Source of the DNA: Alphaproteobacteria bacterium
GTDB lineage: Bacteria; Pseudomonadota; Alphaproteobacteria; Thalassobaculales; Thalassobaculaceae
Assembly (NCBI GenBank): GCA_022822665.1
Contig: JAJEAR010000039.1
Coordinates: 85,175 to 149,174 of the forward strand
Length of the DNA: 64,000 nucleotides
Direction of reading: 5' to 3'
A model generated the notes under the pieces. It ran no database searches. It saw nothing but the letters and a program-made list of their open reading frames with translations, and was not told where the DNA came from. Position numbers and translations under genes: made by a program. The number at the start of each line of letters is the position of its first letter. The first letter of the stretch is position 1. Shown here in pieces: positions 8,138-17,065 of this stretch.

Positions 8138-10228
8138 ATGGCGCACTCTACCGAACACACGAACAACGAACCGATCCCCGATGGCGGGTGGCGCATTGGC
8201 GTCGACGTCGGCGGCACCTTCACCGACGTCGTCGCGGTCGCCGATGACGGAACGCTGACCTTCACCAAGGCGCCGAGTACGCCCGAGGACCCGTCGATCG
8301 GCGTCATCGACGCCATTGACCGGCTTGCCGCGGAACTCGACACCACTACGGCCGCTCTGCTCGCCCGGACCGGGCGGATCGTACACGGCACCACCGTCGC
8401 CACCAACGCGCTGCTCGAACGCACCGGCGCGCGTGTCGGGCTGTTGACCACGGCCGGGCACCGCGACGTGCTCGAGATGCGCGAGGGACTGAAGGACGAG
8501 CGCTACAACCTGCGCCTTGCCGCGCCGGACCCGTTGGTCCCCCGTCACCTGCGGACCGGCGTGACCGAGCGGCTGCGCCCCGACGGCAGCGTGCGCACCC
8601 CCCTTGATCCGGCGTCACTGGCCACGGCCCTGGAGACGCTGAAGGATGGCGGCGTGACATCGATCGCGGTGTGCTTCCTGCATTCCTACCGCAACGCCGT
8701 TCACGAGCAGCAGGCCCGCGAGGCGATTGAGGCCGCCATGCCCGGCGTACCGGTCTCGCTGTCCAGCGACGTGTTCCCGGAGATCAAGGAGTACGAACGG
8801 GTCTCCACAACGGTGGTCAATGCCTACGTGCGCCCGATTGTCGAGAGCTACCTCGAACGGCTCGGAGCCCGGCTGACGCGAGCCGGTTACCACGGGCCGG
8901 TCCTGGTCATCCTCTCCCACGGCGGGGTTGCCCCGATCGAGGAGACGATCCGCCTTGCGGCCGCCTCGGTACTGTCAGGTCCGGCCGGCGGGGTGGCGGG
9001 CAGCCGACACGGCGCGTCGCTGATCGGTGCGGGCAACCTCATTCCATTCGACATGGGCGGAACCAGTACCGACATCTCGATGATTGTCGACGGCGAACCC
9101 GCGCTGTCCGCCACCCGCGGCATCGCCGGGTTCAGGATCGCGCTGCAGTCGCTCGATATCGTGAGCATCGCCTCGGGCGGGGGCTCGATCGCCCGGGTCG
9201 ACAGCGGCGGCATCCTGAGTGTCGGCCCGGAAAGCGCCGGCGCCATGCCCGGCCCCGCGTGCTACGGCCAGGGCGGAACCGAGGTCACGGTAACCGATGC
9301 CAGCGTGGTGCTCGGGTTCCTCGACCCGGCCAACTTCCTGGGCGGGCGCGCCCGGCTCGACAGGGCCGCCGCCGAAACCGTGCTCGACCAGCTTGCGCAG
9401 CGGCTCGCGGTGTCCCGGGCCGAGGCCGCGGAAGGCGTACACCGGGTGATCAACACCCAGATGGCGGAAGGCATCCGCCTGGTCTCGGTGCGCCGCGGCG
9501 TTGACCCTCGCCGCTTCGCCCTGCTGTCATTCGGCGGTGCAGCCGGCATTCACATCACCGACATCGCCCGCCAGATCGACGTCCCCCGCGTGGTGGTCCC
9601 GCGGGCGGCCGCCGTGCTCTCGGCCTGGGGAATGCTGGCAACCGACCTGCGATTCGAGATCAGCCGCACCCATGTGGGCGACACCCGCATGCTGGAGGCT
9701 GACGCCATCCGCGACCTGTACGCCTCCATGGAGCAGGAGGGGCGCTCCCGGCTCGCGCGGGTGTTCGACGGCGAGGTCGCAGTCCGCCGGTCGGCGGACA
9801 TGCGCTACGGCGAGCAGATCTTCGAGATCGATGTCCCGCTCGACGGGGTGGACTTCGCGGGCGCGGGGCTGATCGAGGACATCACGCAGCGCTTTCACCG
9901 GCGTCACGAGGACCTATTCACCTACAGCCTGCCCGACCAGGAATCGGTTTTGGTCAACGCGCGGCTGGCGGCAATCGGCCGGCTCCCGATGCTGCCGCAG
10001 GAACCGGAGGTCCGCGACCGGGAGGCGGCCGAGCCGCGGACCATGCGGCGAGCCTACCTCGGCGGCTGGCAGCACCTCCCCGTCTTCGACCTCGAGACCC
10101 TCTGTCCCGGCCAGGTGATCACGGGTCCGGCGATCATCGAATCCGCCACCACCACCGTGGTGCTGCGTGCCGGCGACAGCGCGGTCCCGAGTGGCGCGCT
10201 CTGGCTCGACATCGCGATCGGGAAGTGA
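8138..10228 (+). CDS. hyuA: Hydantoinase/oxoprolinase subunit A (HyuA)
   Basis: A 696-residue ATP-dependent hydrolase of cyclic amides (N-methylhydantoinase A/5-oxoprolinase A family) with the ASKHA fold. GVDVGGTFTDVV at residues 21-32 is the phosphate-1 loop. HGTTVATNALLERTGARVGL and GHRDVLEMREGLKDERYNLR follow, and the central glycine-rich IPFDMGGTSTDISMI and SIASGGGSIARVD form the second nucleotide loop. Length matches the family (about 680-700). I start at ATG 8138, since the upstream extension does not match the family. The usual partner HyuB is absent on either side: the next gene is convergent and unrelated. It may pair with a B subunit elsewhere or act alone. Confidence 0.9.
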   Translation: MAHSTEHTNNEPIPDGGWRIGVDVGGTFTDVVAVADDGTLTFTKAPSTPEDPSIGVIDAIDRLAAELDTTTAALLARTGRIVHGTTVATNALLERTGARVGLLTTAGHRDVLEMREGLKDERYNLRLAAPDPLVPRHLRTGVTERLRPDGSVRTPLDPASLATALETLKDGGVTSIAVCFLHSYRNAVHEQQAREAIEAAMPGVPVSLSSDVFPEIKEYERVSTTVVNAYVRPIVESYLERLGARLTRAGYHGPVLVILSHGGVAPIEETIRLAAASVLSGPAGGVAGSRHGASLIGAGNLIPFDMGGTSTDISMIVDGEPALSATRGIAGFRIALQSLDIVSIASGGGSIARVDSGGILSVGPESAGAMPGPACYGQGGTEVTVTDASVVLGFLDPANFLGGRARLDRAAAETVLDQLAQRLAVSRAEAAEGVHRVINTQMAEGIRLVSVRRGVDPRRFALLSFGGAAGIHITDIARQIDVPRVVVPRAAAVLSAWGMLATDLRFEISRTHVGDTRMLEADAIRDLYASMEQEGRSRLARVFDGEVAVRRSADMRYGEQIFEIDVPLDGVDFAGAGLIEDITQRFHRRHEDLFTYSLPDQESVLVNARLAAIGRLPMLPQEPEVRDREAAEPRTMRRAYLGGWQHLPVFDLETLCPGQVITGPAIIESATTTVVLRAGDSAVPSGALWLDIAIGK

Positions 10229-10237
10229 ACCGGCCCG

Positions 10238-11236
10238 CTACGGCGCGCAGTCGAGCATGATCTTGCCGATGTGACGGCTTGATTCCATCAGCCGGTGCGC
10301 GTCGGCTGCCTGCGCCAGCGGGAAGGTGCGGTCGATTACCGGTTTCACCGCGCCGCTCTCGAGCAGCGGCCAGACCTCGCTTCGCAGCGCGTCGGCGATC
10401 CGCCCCTTTTCCTCGATGCTGCGCGGCCGCAGGGTCGAACCCGTCAGCGTGAGCCGCAGTGTCAGCATCTTCAGGAAGTTGAACTTCTCCACCACCGGAG
10501 GCTGCAGGAAGGCGATCTGGCACAACCGGCCCTCGATCTTCAGACAATCGAGATTGCGCTGGATGTACGGCCCGCCGACCATGTCGAGGATCACGTCGGC
10601 ACGGCCCTGTTCCTTCATCACCGCGACGAAATCCTCTTCGCGGTAGTTGATGGCCCGCTCCGCGCCGAGCTCGGTGCAGACCTGGCACTTCTCGGCCGAG
10701 CCTGCGGTCGCGAACACCCGCGCACCCCGGGCCCGGGCGAGCTGGATCGCCATGGTCCCGATGCCGCTGCTCCCGCCGTGCACCAGCAAGGTCTCGCCGG
10801 CGGCAAGATGTCCGCGCATGAACACGTTGGCCCAGACGGTATACGCCGTCTCGACCACGCTCGCCGCCTGTTCCAGGGAGTATCCGGCAGGCAGCGGCAG
10901 ACACTGGGGCGCCGGGGCCGTGCAGTAGCGGGCATAGCCGCCGCCGGCGACCAGGGCGCACACCTTCTCGCCCACCCGCCAGTTCCCGGCATCCTGCCCC
11001 GCGGCCACCACGGTACCGGCGACCTCGAGACCCGGAATGTCCGACGCTCCCGGAGGCGGCGGGTACCCGCCTTCGCGCTGCATCACGTCGGGACGGTTCA
11101 CGCCCGCGCTCGCCACCTCGATCAGCACCTCGCCCGGACCCGGTTGCGGTGTCGGGCGGGTGCACGGCTTCAGCCCCTCGGGCGGACCGAACGCGGCGAT
11201 CTCGACGGCCGTCATGGTTCCCGGAATGTCGCTCAT
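10238..11236 (-). CDS. NAD(P)H:quinone oxidoreductase, PIG3 type
   Basis: A 332-residue medium-chain reductase without zinc ligands. The GroES-like N-domain has PGEVLIEVASAGVNRPDVMQ and GGYPPPPGASDIPGLEVAGT, the PIG3/TP53I3 signature. The Rossmann part has LLVHGGSSGIGTMAIQLA (about residues 146-163), then GARVFATAGSAEKCQVC. The protein should transfer hydride from NADPH to quinones or enones in the cytoplasm. The start ATG 11236 follows GGGGAG at a good distance. It converges on hyuA with nine bases between the stops. Confidence 0.85.
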   Translation of the reverse strand: MSDIPGTMTAVEIAAFGPPEGLKPCTRPTPQPGPGEVLIEVASAGVNRPDVMQREGGYPPPPGASDIPGLEVAGTVVAAGQDAGNWRVGEKVCALVAGGGYARYCTAPAPQCLPLPAGYSLEQAASVVETAYTVWANVFMRGHLAAGETLLVHGGSSGIGTMAIQLARARGARVFATAGSAEKCQVCTELGAERAINYREEDFVAVMKEQGRADVILDMVGGPYIQRNLDCLKIEGRLCQIAFLQPPVVEKFNFLKMLTLRLTLTGSTLRPRSIEEKGRIADALRSEVWPLLESGAVKPVIDRTFPLAQAADAHRLMESSRHIGKIMLDCAP

Positions 11237-11294
11237 GGCGCAGGCTCCCCGTAGGCGCGGCGCGCGCCCGCTTCCCCGTTCCGGCAGGATCAGA

Positions 11295-12305
11295 TCAGCC
11301 GCGGCCGTGGGCGGCGCGGCGGCGCTTCTTCATCAGTTCGTGCGATTGCGGCGTGCCGTCGTGCCACGAGCCGAACCACTTGTCCAACGGCACCGACCCG
11401 TCACCCCCGTAATTGCACTCGAAGTACTTGTGGTGAAGGTGATGGAAGTACCTCTGGCCAAGGGTGAACTTGTAGCGTCCGCCGAGCAGGAACTTGTCGA
11501 ACCCGCAGTGGCCAAGCGCCGGCGTCAGGGCGGTAGCCTGGACATGCAGGATGGCATGCAGCGGGTGCGAGAGCACCACCCAGTGCATCAGGATGCCGCT
11601 GAAATACAGCAGGTGCTCGACCGGGTGCATGGCCAGCCCCGACCACGGGCCGATGTTCACGTTCTTGTGATGGAGGTAGTGCACGGTCCGGTACAGGAAG
11701 CGGACGTGCAGCAGGCGGTGCACCAGGTAGAAATGCGCGTCACGGATCAGAGGGATGATCAGGAACAGCACGATGAACCACACCGGGTTGGTCTCGATCG
11801 TCATCCACGGAATGAGCTCGTTGGCAAACGCCCACAGCGTAACCACCTCGTACGCCGTCCAGATGCCGCAGCCGCTGACCGCGCTCCAGAACACGTTGTC
11901 CCAGACCTGGTCGCCAAACAGGAACCGGCGATGCTTGCGTTCCGGCCAGTGCCGGTTGTGCTTGTAGGCGGTACCCTGCGATCGCAGGATGTAGAACCTG
12001 AAGTGCCAGCCGCCGAAGACCAGGAACAGCATCCCGAGGTTGCGGGCATAGATCCAGGCGATCCAGTCGACCTGGAAGGTCTTCATGGTTGCCATCTCCG
12101 GCGTCAGGTAGAGCCAGGTAACGACGGCGAGCGCCATGTAGAGCAGGTTGCGCGGCAGGAAGTAGCCCGGATAGCCGAACAGGTAGCGGACCAGGGCGAC
12201 AGGCTGCGGCGGCCACACGAACAGCGGCGGCGGTGTGATCGGTACCTCCGGGGCCCAGTCTTCTTCCAGTTCCCTGATGTCGGAATCTGCCGTCACCTGA
12301 GCCAT
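11295..12305 (-). CDS. Sterol desaturase/fatty acid hydroxylase family protein
   Basis: A 336-residue membrane-bound di-iron oxygenase. The histidine boxes are HFYLVHRLLH (191-200), HYLHH (209-213) and HHLHH (288-292), the eight-histidine pattern of the family. Hydrophobic segments near 51-70, 85-100, 140-165 and 172-188 should be membrane helices placing the iron site on the cytoplasmic face. Length is typical. The start is ATG 12305 after a GGGGGCGG ribosome site. It lies 58 bases downstream of the quinone reductase start on the same strand and may be co-transcribed with it. Substrate could be a fatty acid, sterol-like lipid or carotenoid. Confidence 0.85.
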   Translation of the reverse strand: MAQVTADSDIRELEEDWAPEVPITPPPLFVWPPQPVALVRYLFGYPGYFLPRNLLYMALAVVTWLYLTPEMATMKTFQVDWIAWIYARNLGMLFLVFGGWHFRFYILRSQGTAYKHNRHWPERKHRRFLFGDQVWDNVFWSAVSGCGIWTAYEVVTLWAFANELIPWMTIETNPVWFIVLFLIIPLIRDAHFYLVHRLLHVRFLYRTVHYLHHKNVNIGPWSGLAMHPVEHLLYFSGILMHWVVLSHPLHAILHVQATALTPALGHCGFDKFLLGGRYKFTLGQRYFHHLHHKYFECNYGGDGSVPLDKWFGSWHDGTPQSHELMKKRRRAAHGRG

Positions 12306-12457
12306 CTGTCCGCCCCCTGCCCGTTCCAGTGCTCCCATTCTACCGGACGGCCGTCACCGCACAAGAACCCGGCGGGCGGATTGCCGCCGGTTGCGCATCA
12401 CGCCGGGTAACGTAGGATCACCGGCAGGCGACACACCGGCGAGGGAGGACCCCGATC

Positions 12458-13357
12458 ATGGCCAGTCATGCGACCGGAGACGGCGGGATACCGCCACGGG
12501 ACGCCGCCCGACGCGGCCTGACCCGGATCATGACCCTCGGCGGGGCCTACGGCACCCGCAACTACACCGTGAAGGGCCTGCGCGACTGCAAGGGCAGGAA
12601 GGTGCTGGTGGAAACCCTTCCGTTCTCGCCCGAGGAAGCCGCTGCGGCCGAAGAGGCCGGGATCGACACGATGAAGGTGAGGTTCGACCCGGGTCGCCCG
12701 GAACTTGCCGCCGAAATCCGCCGCGCCGCGCCCCACACCTTCATGGCGTTCTCGGTGCCCCTTGTCGCCGCGGCCAGCGAGACCGAGGCGGTTCGCCTCG
12801 GCTACCAGGCCATGAGCATCGGCGCCGACGCCATCATGTGCCAGTGGAGCCCCCGTTTCGTTGCCGCCGCGACCGAGGCCGGGATCCCGATACAGGGCCA
12901 CGCCGGGCTGGTCCCGCGTCGCAGCACCTGGACCGGCGGCCTGCGGGCCGTCGGCAAGACCCTCGACGAGGCGCTGTGGGTCTGGCAGGAGATTCGCAGG
13001 CTCGAGGAGGCCGGCGCCTACGCGGTCGAGGTGGAAGTGATCCCCGAGCCGCTGCTCGCCGAGATCACCAGGCGCACGTCACTGCTGACATCGTCGATCG
13101 GCGGTGGCAGCGGCGGCGATATCCAGTTCCTGTTCGCCGACGACATCCTGGGCAATACCGGGGCTCCCTACCCGCGCCACTCGAAGCAGTACCGAGACAT
13201 GTACGCGATGAAGCAGCGGATGCAGGAGGAGCGGGTGGCAGGGTTCCGCGAGTTCATCGAGGACGTGCAGACCGGCGCATTCCCCGCACCGGAGCACGTG
13301 ATCCAGGCACCGCCGGGACTGATCGAGGACTTTCTCGGCGCGCTCGACGAGGACTGA
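12458..13357 (+). CDS. Divergent PanB-like (ketopantoate hydroxymethyltransferase family) protein
   Basis: A 299-residue TIM-barrel protein of the PanB/phosphoenolpyruvate-mutase superfamily. IQGHAGLVPRRSTWTGGLRA (145-164) aligns with the PanB 'GHLGLTPQ...GGY' segment, so His148 equals the conserved histidine, and EVEVIPEPLLAEIT (191-204) matches the catalytic-acid strand. However, the aspartates that bind magnesium in PanB (in the 'VGDSLG' and 'LLADLPF' strands) and the lysine/glutamate of 'VKIEGG' are not present at the matching places (MKVRFDP, FMAFSVP, AIMCQWSP). It is therefore unlikely to be a standard pantothenate enzyme. A good ribosome site (GGGAGGA) precedes ATG 12458. It converges on ihfB. 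Confidence 0.65.
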   Translation: MASHATGDGGIPPRDAARRGLTRIMTLGGAYGTRNYTVKGLRDCKGRKVLVETLPFSPEEAAAAEEAGIDTMKVRFDPGRPELAAEIRRAAPHTFMAFSVPLVAAASETEAVRLGYQAMSIGADAIMCQWSPRFVAAATEAGIPIQGHAGLVPRRSTWTGGLRAVGKTLDEALWVWQEIRRLEEAGAYAVEVEVIPEPLLAEITRRTSLLTSSIGGGSGGDIQFLFADDILGNTGAPYPRHSKQYRDMYAMKQRMQEERVAGFREFIEDVQTGAFPAPEHVIQAPPGLIEDFLGALDED

Positions 13358-13363
13358 CGGGCG

Positions 13364-13669
13364 TCAGCCGCCGTTCAGGCGGGTGTGCAGCAGCTTGCTG
13401 GTCTTGAAGAACGGCACCGCCTTTGCAGCGACCGAGACCGGCTCGCCGGTGCGCGGATTGCGCCCGGTTCGCGCCGTGCGATGCTTGACGGCCATCGCGC
13501 CGAACCCGCGCAGCTCCACGCGCCGACCCTGTTCCAGTGCCCGCGCGATTTCCTCGAAGACGGTCGTGACCGCCAGTTCCATCTCGTTGTAGCGCAATTC
13601 ACGCTCGAGGCCCGGGTTTTCCGCTGCCCAACGTTCGACCAGCCTGGCAATCAGTTGCGATTTCGTCAT
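13364..13669 (-). CDS. ihfB: Integration host factor subunit beta
   Basis: A 101-residue HU/IHF-family DNA-bending protein. It starts [14 protein letters not shown] (helical dimer part), then [40 protein letters not shown] (the DNA-intercalating beta arm, with R-x-GRNP-x-TGE) and [15 protein letters not shown] at the end. Length is usual for IhfB. I start at ATG 13669 rather than the longer frame because MTKSQL is the family N-terminus. IHF bends DNA at promoters and recombination sites. The stop is seven bases from the convergent panB-like gene. Confidence 0.9.
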   Translation of the reverse strand: MTKSQLIARLVERWAAENPGLERELRYNEMELAVTTVFEEIARALEQGRRVELRGFGAMAVKHRTARTGRNPRTGEPVSVAAKAVPFFKTSKLLHTRLNGG

Positions 13670-13863
13670 TCCGGGACCCTGTACTCGCAAACACGGCCGG
13701 CGGCGACCGTCTCCAGAACCCCGGAATCATGTCAGCACCCGGCTGGCCGGTCAAGAATGCGTCGTTGCAGAAATGTGACCGGCCCCGAATCCGGCCGCCG
13801 GTCTTCTGCCGGCGAGCGCGACCGGCTACCCTTGTCCGGCGACCCGAGGGACGGAGAGAGACG

Positions 13864-14679
13864 ATGACAGAAATCGCGATCGGTGTGACCGGGGTCACCG
13901 GCCACATGGGCAGGATGCTGGTGCGACAGGTCCTCGAAACCCCTGGCACGCGGCTTGCCGGCGGCACCGTGCGCGCCGGGTCCGATGCGGCAGGCCGGGA
14001 CATCGGCACCCTGTGCCAGGCCGAACCCCTCGGCCAACCGGCTGGAACCGACCCGCATGAGCTGTTCGCCGCGTGCGATGCCGTGATCGACTTCACGCTT
14101 CCCGAGGCGGTTGCCGGGCACGCAGAGGCCGCCGCGGCAACGGGAACCGCATGGATTGTGGGGACGACCGGGCTGGAGTCCGGTCAGGAAGCCGCACTCG
14201 ATGCCGCGGCCGGGCACGCGCCGGTGGTCTTCGCCCCCAACATGAGCCTCGGCGTCAACCTGTTGTTCGTGCTCGCCGAGCAGGTCGCCGGCGCACTTGA
14301 CGACAGCTTCGACATCGAGATCGTGGAGATGCACCACAACCGCAAGGTCGACGCCCCGTCGGGCACTGCGCTCGGACTCGGCCAGGCAGCGGCCCGGGGA
14401 CGCGGGATTGGATTCGAGAGCGCCGCCGTGCTCTCCCGCGAGGGCCGCGGCGACCCTCGGCGTCGCGGTGACATCGGATTTGCGGCGCTGCGCGGCGGCG
14501 ATGTGGTGGGAGAGCACACCGTCATCTTCGCCGGCGCCGGCGAACGGGTGGAAATCGCGCACAGGGCGGCGGGGCGGCACATCTACGCCGCCGGTGCCGT
14601 CACGGCGGCCCGGTGGGCGTTCGGCCGGCCCGCCGGGCGTTACAGCATGATCGACGTGCTCGGCCTCAGCGGGCGGTAG
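13864..14679 (+). CDS. dapB: 4-hydroxy-tetrahydrodipicolinate reductase
   Basis: A 271-residue DapB of the lysine/diaminopimelate pathway. The NAD(P)H-binding GVTGHMGRM starts near residue 10; IDFTLPEAV and VGTTGLESGQEAAL form the nucleotide site; APNMSLGVNLLFVLAEQVA, EMHHNRKVDAPSGTALGLG (catalytic histidine and lysine, with PSGTA binding the product) and the C-terminal AVTAARWAFGRPAGRYSMID complete the family pattern. Start ATG 13864 has GGAGAGAG upstream. Its end overlaps that of the convergent DUF2244 gene by 14 bases. Confidence 0.95.
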   Translation: MTEIAIGVTGVTGHMGRMLVRQVLETPGTRLAGGTVRAGSDAAGRDIGTLCQAEPLGQPAGTDPHELFAACDAVIDFTLPEAVAGHAEAAAATGTAWIVGTTGLESGQEAALDAAAGHAPVVFAPNMSLGVNLLFVLAEQVAGALDDSFDIEIVEMHHNRKVDAPSGTALGLGQAAARGRGIGFESAAVLSREGRGDPRRRGDIGFAALRGGDVVGEHTVIFAGAGERVEIAHRAAGRHIYAAGAVTAARWAFGRPAGRYSMIDVLGLSGR

Positions 14680-15172
14680 CGGATGGAACCATGCGAACCT
14701 GGCGCAGCGCCCCGGCGAGCGCGCGGGCGACTTCCTCCTTGTCGGCGGAGGCGAGGAAACTCCCGAGTTCGAGCGAGCGTCCGTGCGAGCGCAGCAGCAG
14801 CCGGGCGCGGCGCCGGGCGATGAACTCGACCCGGGTCCAGTACGGGTGCATGACGGTGTGCCGCGCAGGGCCGCGTCCGTCGCTCGCACGGATCTCGAGC
14901 GAGCGTTGCGTCAGCCTGATATGTTCCGACCGCCGTGCCGAGAGCACGCTCCATCTGAGAGCCAGGCAGATAACGAGGATGTCGAGACCGCAGAACCCGA
15001 TCACCGGCCATGCGCCCATCAGCGCAAACCCGGTCCCGATGGCCGCACTGGCCCCGACCAGGACCGCGATCAGGACCGTCATGCCGATCCGCGACAGGCT
15101 GCGGTGCGGCAGCAGCACCCGGTCGAACAGCACCGGTTCGTACGCCGCCTCGCTGTCGGACTGCCCGTTCAT
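14666..15172 (-). CDS. DUF2244 domain membrane protein
   Basis: A 168-residue inner-membrane protein with the DUF2244 pattern common next to nth in alphaproteobacteria: LLPHRSLSRIGMTVLIAVLV, a second hydrophobic segment GAWPVIGFCGLDILVICLAL, then a cytoplasmic beta-rich part with HPYWTRVEF and LLRSHGRSLELGSFLASADK. The two hydrophobic segments at roughly 30-50 and 57-76 form a hairpin. Function is unknown. ATG 15172 is used; a TTG nine codons upstream is also possible. It is divergent from nth with only 14 bases between the starts. Confidence 0.82.
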   Translation of the reverse strand: MNGQSDSEAAYEPVLFDRVLLPHRSLSRIGMTVLIAVLVGASAAIGTGFALMGAWPVIGFCGLDILVICLALRWSVLSARRSEHIRLTQRSLEIRASDGRGPARHTVMHPYWTRVEFIARRRARLLLRSHGRSLELGSFLASADKEEVARALAGALRQVRMVPSATAR

Positions 15173-15186
15173 CGGGGAACGATAGT

Positions 15187-15873
15187 ATGGCCCCTGCAAG
15201 CGGTAAAGCGCGCCGGCGCAGGAAGCGGGCGATGAAACTCGCTGAAATCGACAGCTTCTTCGCGCGACTGGCCGAACAGCGGCCCGAGCCCCGGGGCGAG
15301 CTCGACTCGGTCAACACCTACACATTGCTGGTCGCGGTAGTGCTGTCCGCCCAGGCCACGGATGTCGGGGTCAACCGGGCCACCCGGGAACTGTTCCGCG
15401 AGGTCACGACACCGGAAGCGATGGTAGCGCTCGGCGAGGAGAGACTGAAGGATCACATCCGCACCATCGGGCTCTTCAACGCCAAGGCCAAGAACGTGAT
15501 CGCGCTGTCCGAAGCGCTGATCGAACACCATTCCGGCCAGGTTCCCAACAACCGCGAGGCGCTGGAAGCCCTCCCCGGGGTCGGACGCAAGACCGCCAAC
15601 GTGGTCATGAACATCGCCTTCGGCGAGCCGGTCATCGCCGTGGATACCCACATCTTCCGGGTTGCCAACCGCACCGGGCTTGCCGCCGGCACCACTCCGC
15701 TTGCGGTGGAACGCGGACTGGACAAGCGCGTGCCGGACCGATGGAAGCTCCATGCGCATCACTGGCTGATCCTGCACGGGCGGTACCTGTGCAAGGCGCG
15801 GAAGCCCTCGTGCCCGTCCTGCCCCGTGCACGACCTGTGTCAGTTTACCGACAAGTCGCCGGCGGTGGACTGA
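15187..15873 (+). CDS. nth: Endonuclease III
   Basis: A 228-residue bifunctional DNA glycosylase/AP lyase for oxidised pyrimidines. It shows VVLSAQATDVGVNRATRELF, the helix-hairpin-helix LPGVGRKTANVV with the catalytic lysine, VDTHIFRVANRTGL with the catalytic aspartate, and the 4Fe-4S motif C-x6-C-x2-C-x5-C (CKARKPSCPSCPVHDLC). The start could be ATG 15187, which adds a basic stretch (ASGKARRRRKRA), or ATG 15232 (MKLAEIDSFF), closer to E. coli Nth in length. Its 3' end overlaps the convergent lipoprotein gene by 34 bases. Confidence 0.95.
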   Translation: MAPASGKARRRRKRAMKLAEIDSFFARLAEQRPEPRGELDSVNTYTLLVAVVLSAQATDVGVNRATRELFREVTTPEAMVALGEERLKDHIRTIGLFNAKAKNVIALSEALIEHHSGQVPNNREALEALPGVGRKTANVVMNIAFGEPVIAVDTHIFRVANRTGLAAGTTPLAVERGLDKRVPDRWKLHAHHWLILHGRYLCKARKPSCPSCPVHDLCQFTDKSPAVD

Positions 15874-16367
15874 TCCGGCGGGGTCCCGGCAGCGGCCTGG
15901 CGCACCAGATCCGACAGGCACCGGTTCCTGGCGCCGCGGTTCGGGAGCGGCTCGAGCGATGGCTGCAAGTACATGGCATGGGTCGCACGGACCTGTTCCT
16001 GTTCCCGGATGTGGAACAGGAACAGGTTCAGGATGCAGTACTCTGTGCGGTATCGCCACAGTTGCGCCAGAGCGTCATTGCGCACGAACTGCGGATTGCC
16101 GAGGACCTGCCTGATCTCCTCCCCGGTCCGCTCCAGCGGCCAGCGCGGGCCGAGCGTCAGGGTCACGACGGGAGAGGGCGCGGCTGTCGGGGAAACCGGT
16201 GCCAGTTCGTCCGAACCCGCGTTGAGCGCCGCCTGCTGCTGTTCGACCGCCGGCTCCGCGAGGGTCACGAAGCCGAGTTCCGGATCGAACCGGCATGCCG
16301 AGAGGCCCCCGACCATCAGGGCGATGGCCACCGCCCGGAACAGGTTTCCGGCCGGCGCCGTTTCCAT
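15840..16367 (-). CDS. Hypothetical lipoprotein
   Basis: A 175-residue protein with a type II signal peptide: hydrophobic AVAIALMVGGLSAC with the lipobox ending at Cys25. The mature part has a proline/alanine-rich linker (residues 45-65), then WPLERTGEEIRQVLGNPQFV and LWRYRTEYCILNLFLFH, a pattern seen in small outer-membrane assembly-type (SmpA/BamE-like) lipoproteins, where an 'iG.P' loop precedes a 'W.Y' strand. It would sit in the periplasm. It follows the bactofilin gene by 31 bases on the same strand and is probably co-transcribed. Confidence 0.7.
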   Translation of the reverse strand: METAPAGNLFRAVAIALMVGGLSACRFDPELGFVTLAEPAVEQQQAALNAGSDELAPVSPTAAPSPVVTLTLGPRWPLERTGEEIRQVLGNPQFVRNDALAQLWRYRTEYCILNLFLFHIREQEQVRATHAMYLQPSLEPLPNRGARNRCLSDLVRQAAAGTPPDQSTAGDLSVN

Positions 16368-16398
16368 CGCGTTCGCGGCGCCGATCGTGCCGGGTCGC

Positions 16399-16998
16399 CT
16401 ATCCCGCCTGACCGTCCCGCAACACCTGGATCTGGCCTTCGATCTCGCCGCCGAACTCGACCTCGAGCTTGCTGCACTTCACGGTTCCCCTGATCCGCCC
16501 GGTCGGCCGGACCTTCAGCCTTTCGCGAACCGTGATCTCGCCCTCCATCACGCCGGCGATGGTCGCCTCGTCAATGGTAATGGTGCCCCGGAACACACCG
16601 CTCTCGGTCACCTCGAGGCTCTTGCTGTTCTCCAGCGTGGCCTCGGCCGTTCCCTCGACGACCAGCACGTCGCAGTCGGTAATGGTACCCTGCATGGTGA
16701 TCTGGCTGCCGATCGTCAGCGCCCGGCTCTGGACATTCCCGCGGGCTGCAGGCTCCAGCGGGTGCCGCGGGGCGATGTCGGATCCCCGTCGCGCGGTGTC
16801 GCCCGCACCCGCACTCTGGCGCAGGCCTGTTCCCTCACGCGCCTCAGCAGGCGCAATGAACCCCGGAACAGGGGGAGTGGAGGACCGTCCTTCCGGAGTG
16901 CGTCCCGCATTGCGCGGCTGCGACAGGGCGTCCGTGCGGTCCCTGTCGTCACCCCCGGTGCTGTCCTGAGTCTGGGGCCTGCGAAGAAACGAAGCCAT
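16399..16998 (-). CDS. Bactofilin (polymer-forming cytoskeletal protein)
   Basis: A 199-residue protein with a disordered N-terminus rich in Pro, Gly and Arg (residues 1-90) and a bactofilin domain (about 95-190) of short beta rungs: SRALTIGSQITMQGTITDCD, LEVTESGVFRGTITIDEATI, GVMEGEITVRERLKVRPTGR, GTVKCSKLEVEFGGEIEGQI. These right-handed beta-helices polymerise without nucleotide at membranes and can position cell-wall or signalling proteins. Start ATG 16998 (MASFLRR) is chosen because the upstream frame is not protein-like. It lies between an EI24-domain gene and a lipoprotein gene. Confidence 0.88.
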   Translation of the reverse strand: MASFLRRPQTQDSTGGDDRDRTDALSQPRNAGRTPEGRSSTPPVPGFIAPAEAREGTGLRQSAGAGDTARRGSDIAPRHPLEPAARGNVQSRALTIGSQITMQGTITDCDVLVVEGTAEATLENSKSLEVTESGVFRGTITIDEATIAGVMEGEITVRERLKVRPTGRIRGTVKCSKLEVEFGGEIEGQIQVLRDGQAG

Positions 16999-17065
16999 CC
17001 CGGTCACCTTCTCGTCAAAGTGAAGCTCACCGCCGGAAAGTCCGGGTACTGGAAGCACCCGCAAT

